A stretch of 64,000 nucleotides of DNA from Marinobacter shengliensis (lineage in GTDB: Bacteria > Pseudomonadota > Gammaproteobacteria > Pseudomonadales > Oleiphilaceae), in assembly GCF_003007715.1 (NCBI RefSeq), contig NZ_PXNO01000027.1, positions 1,054,001 to 1,118,000 on the forward strand, given 5' to 3'. Under the pieces are notes generated by a model that searched no databases, had not been told where the DNA came from, and worked only from the letters and a program-made list of their open reading frames with translations. A program made the position numbers and the translations under genes. Positions 1 to 9,138 of the stretch are shown piece by piece; positions within the stretch are counted from its first letter, which is position 1; each line of letters begins with the position of its first letter.

Positions 1-1
1 C

Positions 2-766
2 GTATGCGCCGTCCCACTGGTATTCGGGTTCATCATTCCGGGCGCCACCCTTGGCTACTACGCCTGGGAATACTTTGATGAAAGCTGGAACCCGAACTTC
101 ATTCGCAACACCTTTAACAGCCTGTTCCTGTCTGGTACCGCAGCGCTGACCACCCTGCTGATTGGTGTTACCCTCGCCTACAGCCGCCGGCTGCACAATA
201 CCCGGGGCATGCAGGTGCTGATGCGCCTTTCCAGCCTGGGTTACGCCATGCCCGGCGCGGTGCTTGCGGTTGGGGTCATTATTCCTTTGGCCGGTTTCGA
301 CAACTGGTTCGATGGCCTGATGCGGGATTACTTTGGCTTCAGCACCGGCCTGCTGCTGAGCGGCACTGCGTTTGCCCTGGTGTTTGCCTACACGGTTCGC
401 TTTTTGGCGGTTTCCGCTGGCAGTGTGGAAAGCGCCCTGCAAAAAATCACACCCAGCATGGACATGGCCTCGCGCTCACTGGGCCACACACCCGGTAAAA
501 CCCTGGTGAAGGTGCACCTGCCCATGCTCAGGGGCACCCTGGTGACAGCGGCCCTGGTGGTGTTTGTAGACTGCATGAAGGAACTGCCCGCCACCCTGAT
601 ACTGCGTCCATTCAACTACGAAACCCTGGCCACCTACGTGTACCAGTTTGCTTCCGATGAGCAGCTGTACCACAGTGCACTGCCCTCCCTGATCATCGTG
701 CTGGCGGGCATCATTCCGATCATTCTGATGAGCCGGTCAATTTCCAACTCCAGAACCATGACCTGA
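2..766 (+). CDS. Iron-type ABC transporter permease (3' part)
   Basis: The frame is open from base 2, so the gene begins outside the window; 254 C-terminal residues are visible. They contain about six hydrophobic helices and the cytoplasmic loop around SLGHTPGKTLVKVHLP that couples ABC permeases to their ATPase. Layout and sequence resemble the second half of the fused two-module FbpB/SfuB ferric-iron permeases (about 540 residues, 12 helices). It would form the inner-membrane channel for iron or a related ion. A strong terminator follows 30 bases after the stop. The substrate is inferred from family resemblance, because the partner binding protein and ATPase are not in view. Confidence 0.85.
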   Translation, partial: VCAVPLVFGFIIPGATLGYYAWEYFDESWNPNFIRNTFNSLFLSGTAALTTLLIGVTLAYSRRLHNTRGMQVLMRLSSLGYAMPGAVLAVGVIIPLAGFDNWFDGLMRDYFGFSTGLLLSGTAFALVFAYTVRFLAVSAGSVESALQKITPSMDMASRSLGHTPGKTLVKVHLPMLRGTLVTAALVVFVDCMKELPATLILRPFNYETLATYVYQFASDEQLYHSALPSLIIVLAGIIPIILMSRSISNSRTMT

Positions 767-795
767 TTTCCGCTGACTCAGAACCTGGCCCATAA

Positions 796-830
796 ACAGA
801 AAGGCCCGGCAAATTGCCGGGCCTTTCTGT
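796..830. terminator. Bidirectional terminator
   Basis: A 17-bp perfect stem with a one-base loop, GC-rich at its core (GGCCCGGC) and flanked by A and T runs on both sides. It lies between the permease (+) and the acyl-CoA synthetase (-), which converge, so it can serve both. Confidence 0.85.
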
Positions 831-853
831 TTTCTGCGTTGTGCCTACTGCGA

Positions 854-2521
854 TTACTGCCAGATGACCGGCTGCTTCTTCGCGTACCAGCTATCCACTT
901 TCTCCTGGTAGGCGTCTTCAACCACGTTACGCTTGAGCTTCAGCGTCGGGGTCAGGAAGCTGTTCTCGATGGACCACTCATCGCTGACCACAGTAATGAA
1001 CGCCAGTTGCTCGTGGGGATCAACGGTTTTGTTCACGTCTTTGATCAGCTGAGTGAAGCTCTCTTCAATTTCCTTGCGGAAGCTTTCATCGGCCATCTTC
1101 GGGCGAATCTCCTCACCCAGCAGCACCAGGGCATGGGGCTGGGTCTGGTTGGCACCAGACACACACACCATTTCAATGGCGTCATGGGACATCAGACGAT
1201 TCTCAATCGGCGCAGGGGCAATGTACTTGCCCTTGCTGGTCTTGAAGATCTCCTTGATGCGGCCCGTCAGCTTCAGGCGGCCCATCTCATCGATCTCGCC
1301 CTTGTCGCCGGTCTTCAGGAAGCCATCCTCGGTAAAGGTTTCCTTGGTTTTCTCTTCGTCCTTGTAGTAACCCATCATGGTGGCCGGGCTCTTCACCAAC
1401 ACTTCGCCCTGCTCGCTGATTTTCACCTCAACACCCGGCAGCGCCTCGCCCACGTAACCGGTACGGGTACGGCCCGGCTTGTTCATGTGCGAATAGGCAA
1501 AGTTCTCAGACATGCCGTAGCCTTCCAGCAGCTCCAGGCCCAGGTTGCGGTACCAGTCCAGCACATCGTTGGACAGCGGCGCGGAGCCGGAGCCAGCCAG
1601 CTTGACCTTGTCCAGGCCAAGGCCTTTGAGGACTTTCTTCTTGATCAGCTTGTTGACCAGCGGAATCTTCAGCAACCGCTCGAGCTTCTGCTTGGGCACC
1701 TTCTGCAGCACACCGTGCTGGAACTTCACCCACAGGCGCGGCACAGACAGGAACAGCGTCGGCTGCGCCCGCTGCAAATCCTGGACAAAGGTATCCAAAG
1801 ACTCGGCAAAGTACAGATGGAAACCGGCATACAAGGAACCCAGCTCTACAAAGGTGCGCTCAAATACGTGGGCCAGAGGCAGGTAAGACAGCATCCGCTC
1901 CTCAGGGCCAACGCCCAGAGTCTGGATACCGCCTGCAGCAGCGAAGGCCATGTTCTGGAAGCTGAGCATCACGCCTTTCGGGCGGCCGGTACTGCCAGAG
2001 GTGTACACGATGGTTGCCAGCTCTTCCGGCTCACGGTGCACCTGACCTTCCAGCGGCGGATACTTGGCCACGATGTCGTCCCAGGTCTCGAAATCGTTGG
2101 GCGGGCTAAGAGGGTAGGAAATGCAACGCACGGAATCCGGAACGCCCGGCTTCATGCTGTCCCAGTCGTCCAGCTTGCCCACAAACAGAACCTCGCATTC
2201 GGCGTGGTTCAGGATGTAGTTGACGGTATCCGCATTCAGGGTCGGGTACAGGGGTACGGAAATATGGCCAGCCAACCAGATCGCCCAGTCGGTCATGATC
2301 CATTGCGCGCAGTTTTTAGAAATTAGGCCAATGCGGCTCTTTTCCGGCAGGTTAAGGGACTTCAGGTAAGACGCCATCCTGCGGGCTTCATCAATTGCCC
2401 GGCCCCAGGTGTATTCAACCACCTTGCCGTTGCCAATTGGCTGAGTCATGTAAGGGGAATCAGCTTTCGTGGCTTCCCAGTGGTACAGCATATCGAGGGG
2501 AAGTTTGTTTGTTGTGTCCAT
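854..2521 (-). CDS. AMP-binding long-chain acyl-CoA synthetase
   Basis: The 555-residue product belongs to the ANL superfamily: it adenylates a fatty acid and transfers it to CoA. The AMP-binding signature YTSGSTGRPKG lies near residue 172; further on come the EGYGMSE motif and the GFLKTGDKGEID hinge region with the adenylate-contacting aspartate. The mid-region AHVFERTF and the lysine-rich C-terminus resemble the long-chain/bubblegum type rather than short FadD proteins. The length is slightly below the usual 590-650. It stands alone with a 250-base AT-rich promoter region upstream. It probably feeds fatty acids to beta-oxidation or lipid storage; the chain-length preference cannot be read from sequence. 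Confidence 0.88.
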   Translation of the reverse strand: MDTTNKLPLDMLYHWEATKADSPYMTQPIGNGKVVEYTWGRAIDEARRMASYLKSLNLPEKSRIGLISKNCAQWIMTDWAIWLAGHISVPLYPTLNADTVNYILNHAECEVLFVGKLDDWDSMKPGVPDSVRCISYPLSPPNDFETWDDIVAKYPPLEGQVHREPEELATIVYTSGSTGRPKGVMLSFQNMAFAAAGGIQTLGVGPEERMLSYLPLAHVFERTFVELGSLYAGFHLYFAESLDTFVQDLQRAQPTLFLSVPRLWVKFQHGVLQKVPKQKLERLLKIPLVNKLIKKKVLKGLGLDKVKLAGSGSAPLSNDVLDWYRNLGLELLEGYGMSENFAYSHMNKPGRTRTGYVGEALPGVEVKISEQGEVLVKSPATMMGYYKDEEKTKETFTEDGFLKTGDKGEIDEMGRLKLTGRIKEIFKTSKGKYIAPAPIENRLMSHDAIEMVCVSGANQTQPHALVLLGEEIRPKMADESFRKEIEESFTQLIKDVNKTVDPHEQLAFITVVSDEWSIENSFLTPTLKLKRNVVEDAYQEKVDSWYAKKQPVIWQ

Positions 2522-2773
2522 GGACCTTCCTAGTTTGTCTTTATAGTTGGGGGGTATCGTATTATTAGACTTTCGTAGCCTATTTCAACACACCCCTGCA
2601 CGTCAAAACGTGACCAAACCAAAATATCTGCATTTCAGACAAATGCGCAATAGCAACTGATAAAGTATCGCCCATCCCTACCCCGAAACCTATATCCCTG
2701 TGGTAAACTTGCGCACTTTCATTTTTCCGCCCCGGCAAACGGGGACATCAGTCACTGACTCGGAGATGGGCAT

Positions 2774-3748
2774 ATGGCCAAGAAGACCTTGCGCACCCTG
2801 ATCGGCGCTTCGCTGCTGGCAGCAGCAAGCCTGGTTCAGGCTGAAGAAACCCGTGTAGTTGCCATCACGCAGATTGTTGAGCACCCGGCACTGGATGCCG
2901 CTCATGAAGGCATCAAAGATGAACTGGCCGAACGCGGCTACCGCGTGGGTGAAAACCTACGCCTGATGCACGAAAGCGCCCAGGGCAACTCAGCGATTGC
3001 CTCCCAGATTGCCCGCAAGTTTGTGGGTGAAAGCCCGGACGTGATTGTTGCCATCGCTACCCCGTCTGCCCAGACAGTAGCAGCCGCAGCCCGCAACATT
3101 CCGGTTGTGTTCTCCGCAGTGACAGACCCAGTAGCGGCCAAACTGGTCCAGAGCCTTGAGGCTCCGGGCGCCAATATCACTGGCGTAAGCGACATGCTGC
3201 CTATTGAGAAGCATTTGGACATGCTCCAGCGCATCATGCCGGATGCCAAGCGCATCGGCACCGTTTACAACCCCGGTGAAGCGAATGCCGCCGCCCTGAT
3301 CGATCTGCTCGACGAGCGCCTGGCGGCCCGCGACATGCAGCTGGTTAAAGGTGCTGCCACCAAGACCTCTGAAGTACTGGGTGCGGCCCGGTCACTGGTT
3401 GGCAAGGTAGATGCCATCTACCTGACCACCGACAATACCGTGATCAGTGCTGCCGAAGCGGTGATTTCCGTTGGCGAGCGGTCCAAGATTCCGGTATTCG
3501 CGGCAGACACCGCCACTGTCGAGCGTGGCGCGGTTGCCGCTCTTGGGTTCAACTACTACAACCACGGCCGCCAGACCGGCGCCATGGTTGTGCGCATTCT
3601 GGAAGGTGCCGGCACCGCCGACATGCCCGTTGAAACCATGGAAGAGCTGGACCTTTACGTAAACCCGGCCGCCGGTGAGCGCATGGGTATTACCCTGTCC
3701 GAAGACCTCATCCAGGACGCAAAAGAAGTCGTCAAAAGCGACAAGTAA
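2774..3748 (+). CDS. ABC transporter substrate-binding protein (PF04392 family)
   Basis: The 324-residue periplasmic protein starts with a clear signal peptide (LRTLIGASLLAAASLVQA, cleavage near residue 23). The rest reads as a two-lobed Leu/Ile/Val-type binding protein: VVAITQIVEHPALDA, IATPSAQTVAAAARNIPVVFSAVTDPVAA and the later GAVAALGFNYYNHGRQTG are typical of the PF04392 (TrpX-like) family. It is the first gene of a three-gene uptake operon with the permease and ATPase that follow. The start ATG at 2774 fits the signal peptide. Relatives have been linked to tryptophan or other amino-acid and aromatic ligands, so the substrate is left open. Confidence 0.88.
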   Translation: MAKKTLRTLIGASLLAAASLVQAEETRVVAITQIVEHPALDAAHEGIKDELAERGYRVGENLRLMHESAQGNSAIASQIARKFVGESPDVIVAIATPSAQTVAAAARNIPVVFSAVTDPVAAKLVQSLEAPGANITGVSDMLPIEKHLDMLQRIMPDAKRIGTVYNPGEANAAALIDLLDERLAARDMQLVKGAATKTSEVLGAARSLVGKVDAIYLTTDNTVISAAEAVISVGERSKIPVFAADTATVERGAVAALGFNYYNHGRQTGAMVVRILEGAGTADMPVETMEELDLYVNPAAGERMGITLSEDLIQDAKEVVKSDK

Positions 3749-3760
3749 CGCCTGACCAAC

Positions 3761-3794
3761 ACGGGCGGACCCCACAAGGGCCCGCCCGTTTTCT
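3761..3794 (+). terminator. Hairpin within the operon, possible attenuator
   Basis: ACGGGCGG pairs with CCGCCCGT and is followed by TTTTCTTT, a usable intrinsic terminator. It falls in the 66-base gap between the binding-protein gene and the permease gene of the same operon, where partial termination would give more binding protein than membrane parts. Confidence 0.6.
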
Positions 3795-3814
3795 TTCACG
3801 GTGATTAACTACCC

Positions 3815-4717
3815 ATGCTCAGTGAAATCGCATTCTACGGTGCTCTTGAAACCGGCCTGATCTACGGCCTGGTTGCCTTTGGTATTTACCTCTCTTTCCG
3901 TGTTCTCGACTTCCCCGACCTGACAGTGGACGGCAGCTTCCCCCTGGGTGCCGCCGTAGCCGCCGTTCTGATCCTGGAAGGCTGGAACCCGTGGGTCGCC
4001 ACCGGCTTCGCCGCGCTGGCAGGCATGGCGGCAGGTGCTGTAACAGCCATCCTGAACGTCAAACTCAACATCCTGAACCTGCTAGCCTCAATCCTGACCA
4101 TGATTGCGCTGTACTCGGTAAACCTGCGCATCATGGGCCGGCCGAATATCGCGTTGTTGTCAGAAGAAACGGTGCTGACGCCCTGGTATTCCCTCGGCCT
4201 GGAGTTCCACCAGGTACCGGTGATTCTGTTCCTGATCGTCGTGGCGGTATCCCTGGTGCTGTTGTGGCGCTTCATGAAATCGGAAACTGGCCTGGCCATG
4301 CGAGCCACCGGCTCCAACGCCCGCATGGCGCGGGCACAGGGCATTGCCACCGGCGGTATGATTATCCTCGGTGTAGCCCTGTCTAACGGCCTGGTTGGCT
4401 TGGCCGGCGCCCTGTTCGCCCAGAGCCAGGGGGCGGCCGACGTCACCATGGGTGTGGGCGTGATTGTTATCGGCCTGGCCTCCCTCATTGGCGGCGAGGC
4501 GGTACTCACTCCGTCTACCGTTATGCGTGCCCTGCTGGCCTGCGTGATCGGCGCCATCATCTACCGCCTGGCCATTGCCTTCGCACTGAATGCAGACGTA
4601 CTTGGCCTGCAGGCCCAGGATCTGAACCTGATTACTGCGGTACTGGTTACCCTGGCGATTGTTCTGCCCGGCGTTCGCACCAATCTCACTAACCGCTTCA
4701 GCCGCAAAAAAGCCTGA
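3815..4717 (+). CDS. ABC transporter permease (PF04392-linked uptake system)
   Basis: A 300-residue inner-membrane protein with about eight to nine hydrophobic segments across its length. The motifs YGLVAFGIYLSFRVLDFPDLTVDGSFPLGAA and MRATGSNARMARAQGI are hallmarks of the branched-chain-type permeases that work with PF04392 binding proteins. It is the second gene of the operon, followed after only 9 bases by the ATPase. It forms the translocation channel as a homodimer by family analogy. The basic C-terminus (NRFSRKKA) is cytoplasmic. Confidence 0.88.
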   Translation: MLSEIAFYGALETGLIYGLVAFGIYLSFRVLDFPDLTVDGSFPLGAAVAAVLILEGWNPWVATGFAALAGMAAGAVTAILNVKLNILNLLASILTMIALYSVNLRIMGRPNIALLSEETVLTPWYSLGLEFHQVPVILFLIVVAVSLVLLWRFMKSETGLAMRATGSNARMARAQGIATGGMIILGVALSNGLVGLAGALFAQSQGAADVTMGVGVIVIGLASLIGGEAVLTPSTVMRALLACVIGAIIYRLAIAFALNADVLGLQAQDLNLITAVLVTLAIVLPGVRTNLTNRFSRKKA

Positions 4718-4726
4718 GGAGGCACT

Positions 4727-5521
4727 ATGATCAGCGCAACCGATCTACGGCTTACCTTCGGCAAGGGTACGCCACTGGAAAACCCGGCACTGCGGGGTAT
4801 GAGCCTGACCGTTAACCAGGGTGAGTTTGTGACCGTTATCGGCAGTAACGGGGCCGGCAAATCCACCTTCCTGAACGCCCTCTCGGGCGAGGTGATGGTG
4901 GACAGCGGCCAGATTATTGTCGACAACCAGGACGTTACCCGCCTGCCCACCCACAAACGGGCTTCGCGCGTGGCACGGGTATTCCAGGACCCCCTGGCCG
5001 GCACCTGTGAGAACCTCTCCATCGAGGAAAACCTGGCACTGGCCATCAAGCGCGGCCAGCGCCGTGGCCTTACCACAGCGGTAAAAAGCAAATACCTGCC
5101 GCAGTTCCGGGACAGCCTGGCCACCCTGAAACTGGGCCTGGAAAACCGCCTTGGCGACAAGATGGGCCTGCTCTCCGGTGGTCAGCGCCAGGCTGTCAGC
5201 CTGCTGATGGCCAGCCTGACGCCTTCCAGCATCCTGTTGCTGGACGAGCACACCGCTGCCCTGGACCCGAAAACCGCCAACTTTGTTCTGGAGCTCACGC
5301 AAAAGATCATTGAAGAACAGAAACTGACCGCCCTGATGGTCACACACAGCATGAAGCAAGCGCTGGAAGTGGGCAGCCGCACAGTCATGCTGCACCAGGG
5401 CCAGGTGGTGTTCGACATTGCCGGTAAAGACCGGGAAGGACTGGAAGTGAAAGACCTGCTCGGCCTGTTCGAGAAACAGCGCGGGCTGGAAGTGGACGAC
5501 GACAGCCTGTTACTGGGCTAA
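4727..5521 (+). CDS. ABC transporter ATP-binding protein
   Basis: The 264-residue ATPase energises the uptake system encoded by the two preceding genes. The Walker A motif GSNGAGKST is at residues 39-47, the signature LSGGQRQ near 149, and Walker B ILLLDEHTAALD follows with histidine in the place usually held by proline, as in LivF-like members attached to PF04392 systems. The switch histidine is in VTHSMKQ. A ribosome binding site (GAGGAGGC region) lies in the 9-base gap after the permease. The operon ends at a strong terminator right after this gene. Confidence 0.88.
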   Translation: MISATDLRLTFGKGTPLENPALRGMSLTVNQGEFVTVIGSNGAGKSTFLNALSGEVMVDSGQIIVDNQDVTRLPTHKRASRVARVFQDPLAGTCENLSIEENLALAIKRGQRRGLTTAVKSKYLPQFRDSLATLKLGLENRLGDKMGLLSGGQRQAVSLLMASLTPSSILLLDEHTAALDPKTANFVLELTQKIIEEQKLTALMVTHSMKQALEVGSRTVMLHQGQVVFDIAGKDREGLEVKDLLGLFEKQRGLEVDDDSLLLG

Positions 5522-5532
5522 GCCATTTCCGC

Positions 5533-5570
5533 AATAGAAAACGGGGCCACGAAGGCCCCGTTTTTCTATT
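5533..5570. terminator. Bidirectional terminator
   Basis: A long palindrome centred on the GGGGCC / GGCCCC core, extended by A and T runs on both sides, between the ATPase gene (+) and the DUF6160-like gene (-), which converge. Confidence 0.85.
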
Positions 5571-5585
5571 ACACAGTTAAAGCCG

Positions 5586-6395
5586 TTAGTGGCCGTAAAT
5601 GCGCATCGAGGTATTGGTAATCGCCAGGTCGTCCAGCATGACCGACCCAATCGACGTGCCACCAATCAACACACCACCAATGCTCAGGTCAGCCCGGAAG
5701 CTGTCCATCTCAATGGCCAGAACCTCCGTGCCAGCGGCATTGGCACCCTTGAAAATATCCAGATCGACATTAGCGAACAGCCGCAAGGGCTGAGGGGCCT
5801 GCAGGTCATAATCCGCTCCGGTGAGCCGGAGATCCCGGATGCCCATGGCCAGGAACGGAATATCAAAGTCCATGTCATCAATGGCGAAATCCGTTAACAG
5901 CCTCAGGGTATCCGTGGCGGTATCCACCCGGATGGTGCCAGAGCCAATCAGCATGTCCATCTGGAAGTTATCCATAATGGTGGTGCTGCCATCGGTGCCG
6001 GTCAGGTCCCAGGCCCCGGTGGTGATGCGCATATCCACAGCCCCGAAGGTCATCGGGAGAATGTTGATAATGGCATCGCCGTCATTGGCAATGTCGATAT
6101 TGATCCGAACGTTGTCCAGCTTGTCGCTGGGCGCGGCTCCGGTCAGGTTAAAGCCCAGTTCCGGGAACAGGTCAATACGGTTGGTACCACCCACAGAGAT
6201 ATCGTTAATCACCAACGATCCCTCATCCGTGTAGATAAACCGATCAATATTCAGCCGGGTTTCCAGCTCAATAGTGACACCCGCCTGACCGGTGATGTTA
6301 CCCATCGAGATTTCATCCAACGGCTGGAACGCCATGGCGGCAGGGGCTGCCCCCGCAACACACAGCGCAAGCATGGTAGGTTTCAGGCCTTTCAT
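5586..6395 (-). CDS. Exported DUF6160-like protein
   Basis: I place the start at the methionine of MKGLKPTML (base 6395), which gives 269 residues with a signal peptide ending at AMA. Directly after it comes FQPLDEISMGNITGQAGVTIELE, the N-terminal signature I associate with DUF6160 exported proteins related to the Acinetobacter Fil pilus-associated set. The remainder is an Asp/Ile-rich beta-repeat-like sequence with no cysteines, consistent with a secreted or outer-membrane beta-helical protein. An upstream in-frame ATG at 6476 would add a basic stretch before the signal peptide and is less likely. The molecular function is unknown, and the gene stands alone. Confidence 0.75.
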   Translation of the reverse strand: MKGLKPTMLALCVAGAAPAAMAFQPLDEISMGNITGQAGVTIELETRLNIDRFIYTDEGSLVINDISVGGTNRIDLFPELGFNLTGAAPSDKLDNVRINIDIANDGDAIINILPMTFGAVDMRITTGAWDLTGTDGSTTIMDNFQMDMLIGSGTIRVDTATDTLRLLTDFAIDDMDFDIPFLAMGIRDLRLTGADYDLQAPQPLRLFANVDLDIFKGANAAGTEVLAIEMDSFRADLSIGGVLIGGTSIGSVMLDDLAITNTSMRIYGH

Positions 6396-6969
6396 TGTTC
6401 TTTTCCTTTTATAGTAGTTATCACTTCCTGTGGGCCACTGCGGTGTTACGACGCCACCCTCATACTCTACCGACACGTCGCATCTCGATACGTGCAGACA
6501 TCACAAAAACTTGCACATCACAACAATTTTCACTGAACGCTTTTTAACCACAACATCTAGTGATTCCCCCGAAACCGCGCTGAACGCCCACACAGCAGGG
6601 ATTTTGCGCGTTGCAAGTATTCTTCCATTGATTTTCTTTGCACTCAAAGCTCATTCAATAGTTGCTCTCTTATTCACAGACCACTATATCCTGTTATACT
6701 TCAGGAACAAGAAGCCCATATATAGGGCAAATAACAACCACACAGCCCGCCACGCGGGCGCCGGGAAAGCCGGCAAAAGCAACTCCGACAGCAAGATAAA
6801 GGCAATCCACCGGCTCTGAACAGGCGGCACCTTCCGCCAGGCAAATACCACATCTAGTGTTTTTGACCAAAAAACAGGCCGGCAGTAAGAACGCAACACC
6901 ATTAAAAAAGGGGCATGGCGCCGGGGACGGCACCATCAAAACGAGACATACTGGAAACCGAGGGTGGCA
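6396..6969. promoter_or_regulatory. 574-base intergenic region upstream of nrdJa
   Basis: No convincing coding sequence. The stretch holds divergent promoters for the DUF6160-like gene (-) and nrdJa (+). Three places loosely resemble NrdR boxes (consensus ACACWATATATWGTGT): TAGTGA half-site at 6558-6563, CACTATAT at 6682-6689 and TAGTGT at 6855-6860. Each matches only 10-12 of 16 positions and their spacing is not the usual three helical turns, so they are candidates only. I looked for a cobalamin riboswitch, expected before some B12-dependent reductases, and found no B12 box. Confidence 0.35.
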
Positions 6970-9108
6970 ATGAACGCTAAGGCACAGGCAGTGATCACAA
7001 CGATTCCCATGCAGGAAGCGTCGCTTGATATCTGGCACAGCAAGTACCAGCTGAAGACCAAGACAGGCGAAGCGGTCGACAAAGACATCAACGCAACCTA
7101 CGAGCGCGTTGCCAAGGCCTTGTCGGAAGTGGAGAACAAGAATGTACGCAACAAGTACATGAAGGAGTTTCTCTGGGCCCTGCAGAACGGTGCCATTCCG
7201 GCTGGCCGGATCACCTCCAACGCCGGTGCGGAAGCCCACAAGCCTGCCACCTCCACCATCAACTGCACGGTATCCGGCAGTATTCAGGATTCCATGAACG
7301 ACATCCTGGAGAAAAACCACGAAGCGGGCCTTACCCTCAAGGCCGGTTGTGGTATCGGTTATGAGTTCTCAACCCTGCGCCCCCGCGGTGCCTACGTCGC
7401 CGGCGCCGGCGCCACCACTTCCGGCCCGCTGTCGTTCATGGATATCTTCGACCGCATGTGCTTCACCGTGTCTTCTGCCGGTGGCCGCCGCGGTGCCCAG
7501 ATGGCCACCTTCGATGTACACCACCCCGACGTCATCGAATTCATCCAGGCCAAGCGTGAAGACGGCCGCCTGCGCCAGTTCAATTTGTCTCTGCTGATCA
7601 CCGAAGACTTCATCGAAGCCGTACGCAACGGCGACGACTGGCACCTCTCCTTCCCCGTCACCAAGAAGGAAGTGGAAGACGAAGGCCTGGACCTGAACAA
7701 CGCCGAGCAGTTCCTGTACCGCGATTTCCCGGTTCAGGACGGCTACGTGGTAAACGAAGAAGGCAAGGTTGCCTGCCGCATCTACAAGACGGTGAAAGCC
7801 CAGTTCATCTGGGACACCATCATGACCAGCACCTACGACTACGCCGAGCCAGGCTTCATCCTGATCGACAAAGTTAACCAGATGAACAACAACTGGTTCT
7901 GCGAAGACATCCGCGCCACCAACCCCTGTGGTGAACAGCCCCTGCCCCCATACGGCAGCTGCCTGCTGGGCTCCGTGAACCTGACCAAGTTTGTGGACTA
8001 CCCGTTCACCGACAAAGCCAGCTTCAACTACGAGAAATACCGCAAGGTAGTGGGCATCTTCACCCGCATGCTGGATAACGTGGTGGAAATCAACGGCCTG
8101 CCGCTGGCCGAGCAGCGCCATGAAATCACCTACAAGCGCCGCCACGGCATGGGCATCCTGGGCCTGGGTTCTACCCTCGCCATGCTGCGCATGCCCTACG
8201 GCTCTGACGATTCCGTGCAGTTCACCGAAGACGTGGTACGGGAAATGGCCGTGGAAGGCTGGCGCCAGTCTCTGGCCCTGGCTGAGGAGAAAGGCCCGGC
8301 GCCCATCATGGAGGACGAGTTTGAAATCACCCCCAAGATGATGAGCAAGTGCCCGGACCTGGCCAAAGACGGCTACAAAGTGGGCGACATCCTCAAAGGC
8401 AAGCTGCTGCACGCCAAGTACAGCCGCTACATGCAGCAGATTGGCCACGTTGAGCCGGAACTGGTGAAAAAGCTGGCCGAGAAAGGTGGCCGTTTTACCC
8501 ACCACACATCCATCGCGCCTACTGGCACCATCAGCCTGTCGCTGGCCAACAACGCCAGTAACGGCATTGAGCCAAGCTTCTCGCACCATTACGCCCGGAA
8601 CATCATCCGTGAAGGCCGTAAAACCAAAGAGAAAGTGGACGTATTCAGCTTCGAGCTGCTGGCCTACCGCCATCTGGTCAATCCCGGCGCTATGCCCTTC
8701 TCCGAAGACGAAGACAAAAAGCTGCCCAGTTACTTCACCACCTCCGATGATGTAACCCCCACGCAGCACGTGGATATTCAGGCAGCGGCACAGAAATGGG
8801 TAGATTCCTCCATTTCCAAAACAGCCAACGTGCCCACAGACTTCGCGTACCAGGACTTCAAAGGCATTTACCTGTACGCCTACGACAAGGGCCTGAAAGG
8901 GTGCACCACCTTCCGCTTCAACCCGGAAGCCTTCCAGGGCGTACTGGTTAAAGAGAAAGACCTCGAAAACACGCTGTACGAGTTCACCCTGGATGATGGC
9001 AGCAAAGTGACCCTCAAGGGCAACGAACAGGTAGAGTACGACGGCGAAACCCACACCGCCGCCAACCTGTTTGATGCGCTTAAAGAAGGCACTTACGGTA
9101 AATATTGA
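6970..9108 (+). CDS. nrdJ: B12-dependent class II ribonucleotide reductase, large part
   Basis: The product reduces ribonucleotides to deoxyribonucleotides using adenosylcobalamin, independently of oxygen. It has 712 residues from ATG 6970; a GTG two codons earlier is possible, but the GAGGG ribosome site fits ATG better. Catalytic features are visible: the first redox cysteine in STINCTVSGS (C99), the radical-site motif NPCGEQPLPPYGSC (C320, E322), and the nucleotide-binding AGCGIGYEFSTLRPRG. The C-terminal cysteine tail is missing here and is supplied by the next gene, which matches the split nrdJa/nrdJb arrangement known from Pseudomonas aeruginosa. The genes are 30 bases apart and clearly co-transcribed. 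Confidence 0.93.
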   Translation: MNAKAQAVITTIPMQEASLDIWHSKYQLKTKTGEAVDKDINATYERVAKALSEVENKNVRNKYMKEFLWALQNGAIPAGRITSNAGAEAHKPATSTINCTVSGSIQDSMNDILEKNHEAGLTLKAGCGIGYEFSTLRPRGAYVAGAGATTSGPLSFMDIFDRMCFTVSSAGGRRGAQMATFDVHHPDVIEFIQAKREDGRLRQFNLSLLITEDFIEAVRNGDDWHLSFPVTKKEVEDEGLDLNNAEQFLYRDFPVQDGYVVNEEGKVACRIYKTVKAQFIWDTIMTSTYDYAEPGFILIDKVNQMNNNWFCEDIRATNPCGEQPLPPYGSCLLGSVNLTKFVDYPFTDKASFNYEKYRKVVGIFTRMLDNVVEINGLPLAEQRHEITYKRRHGMGILGLGSTLAMLRMPYGSDDSVQFTEDVVREMAVEGWRQSLALAEEKGPAPIMEDEFEITPKMMSKCPDLAKDGYKVGDILKGKLLHAKYSRYMQQIGHVEPELVKKLAEKGGRFTHHTSIAPTGTISLSLANNASNGIEPSFSHHYARNIIREGRKTKEKVDVFSFELLAYRHLVNPGAMPFSEDEDKKLPSYFTTSDDVTPTQHVDIQAAAQKWVDSSISKTANVPTDFAYQDFKGIYLYAYDKGLKGCTTFRFNPEAFQGVLVKEKDLENTLYEFTLDDGSKVTLKGNEQVEYDGETHTAANLFDALKEGTYGKY

Positions 9109-9138
9109 TCCCGGAAACCGACAGACAGGACAACGAAC

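Noticed and set aside
839-2326. 495-codon open frame on the + strand
   Set aside because: It lies antisense to the acyl-CoA synthetase gene; its His/Gln/Leu-rich composition is what a GC-rich antisense frame gives, with no motif.
6476-6960. Cobalamin riboswitch before nrdJa
   Set aside because: No B12 box or conserved GCCACTG-type motif could be found in the leader.
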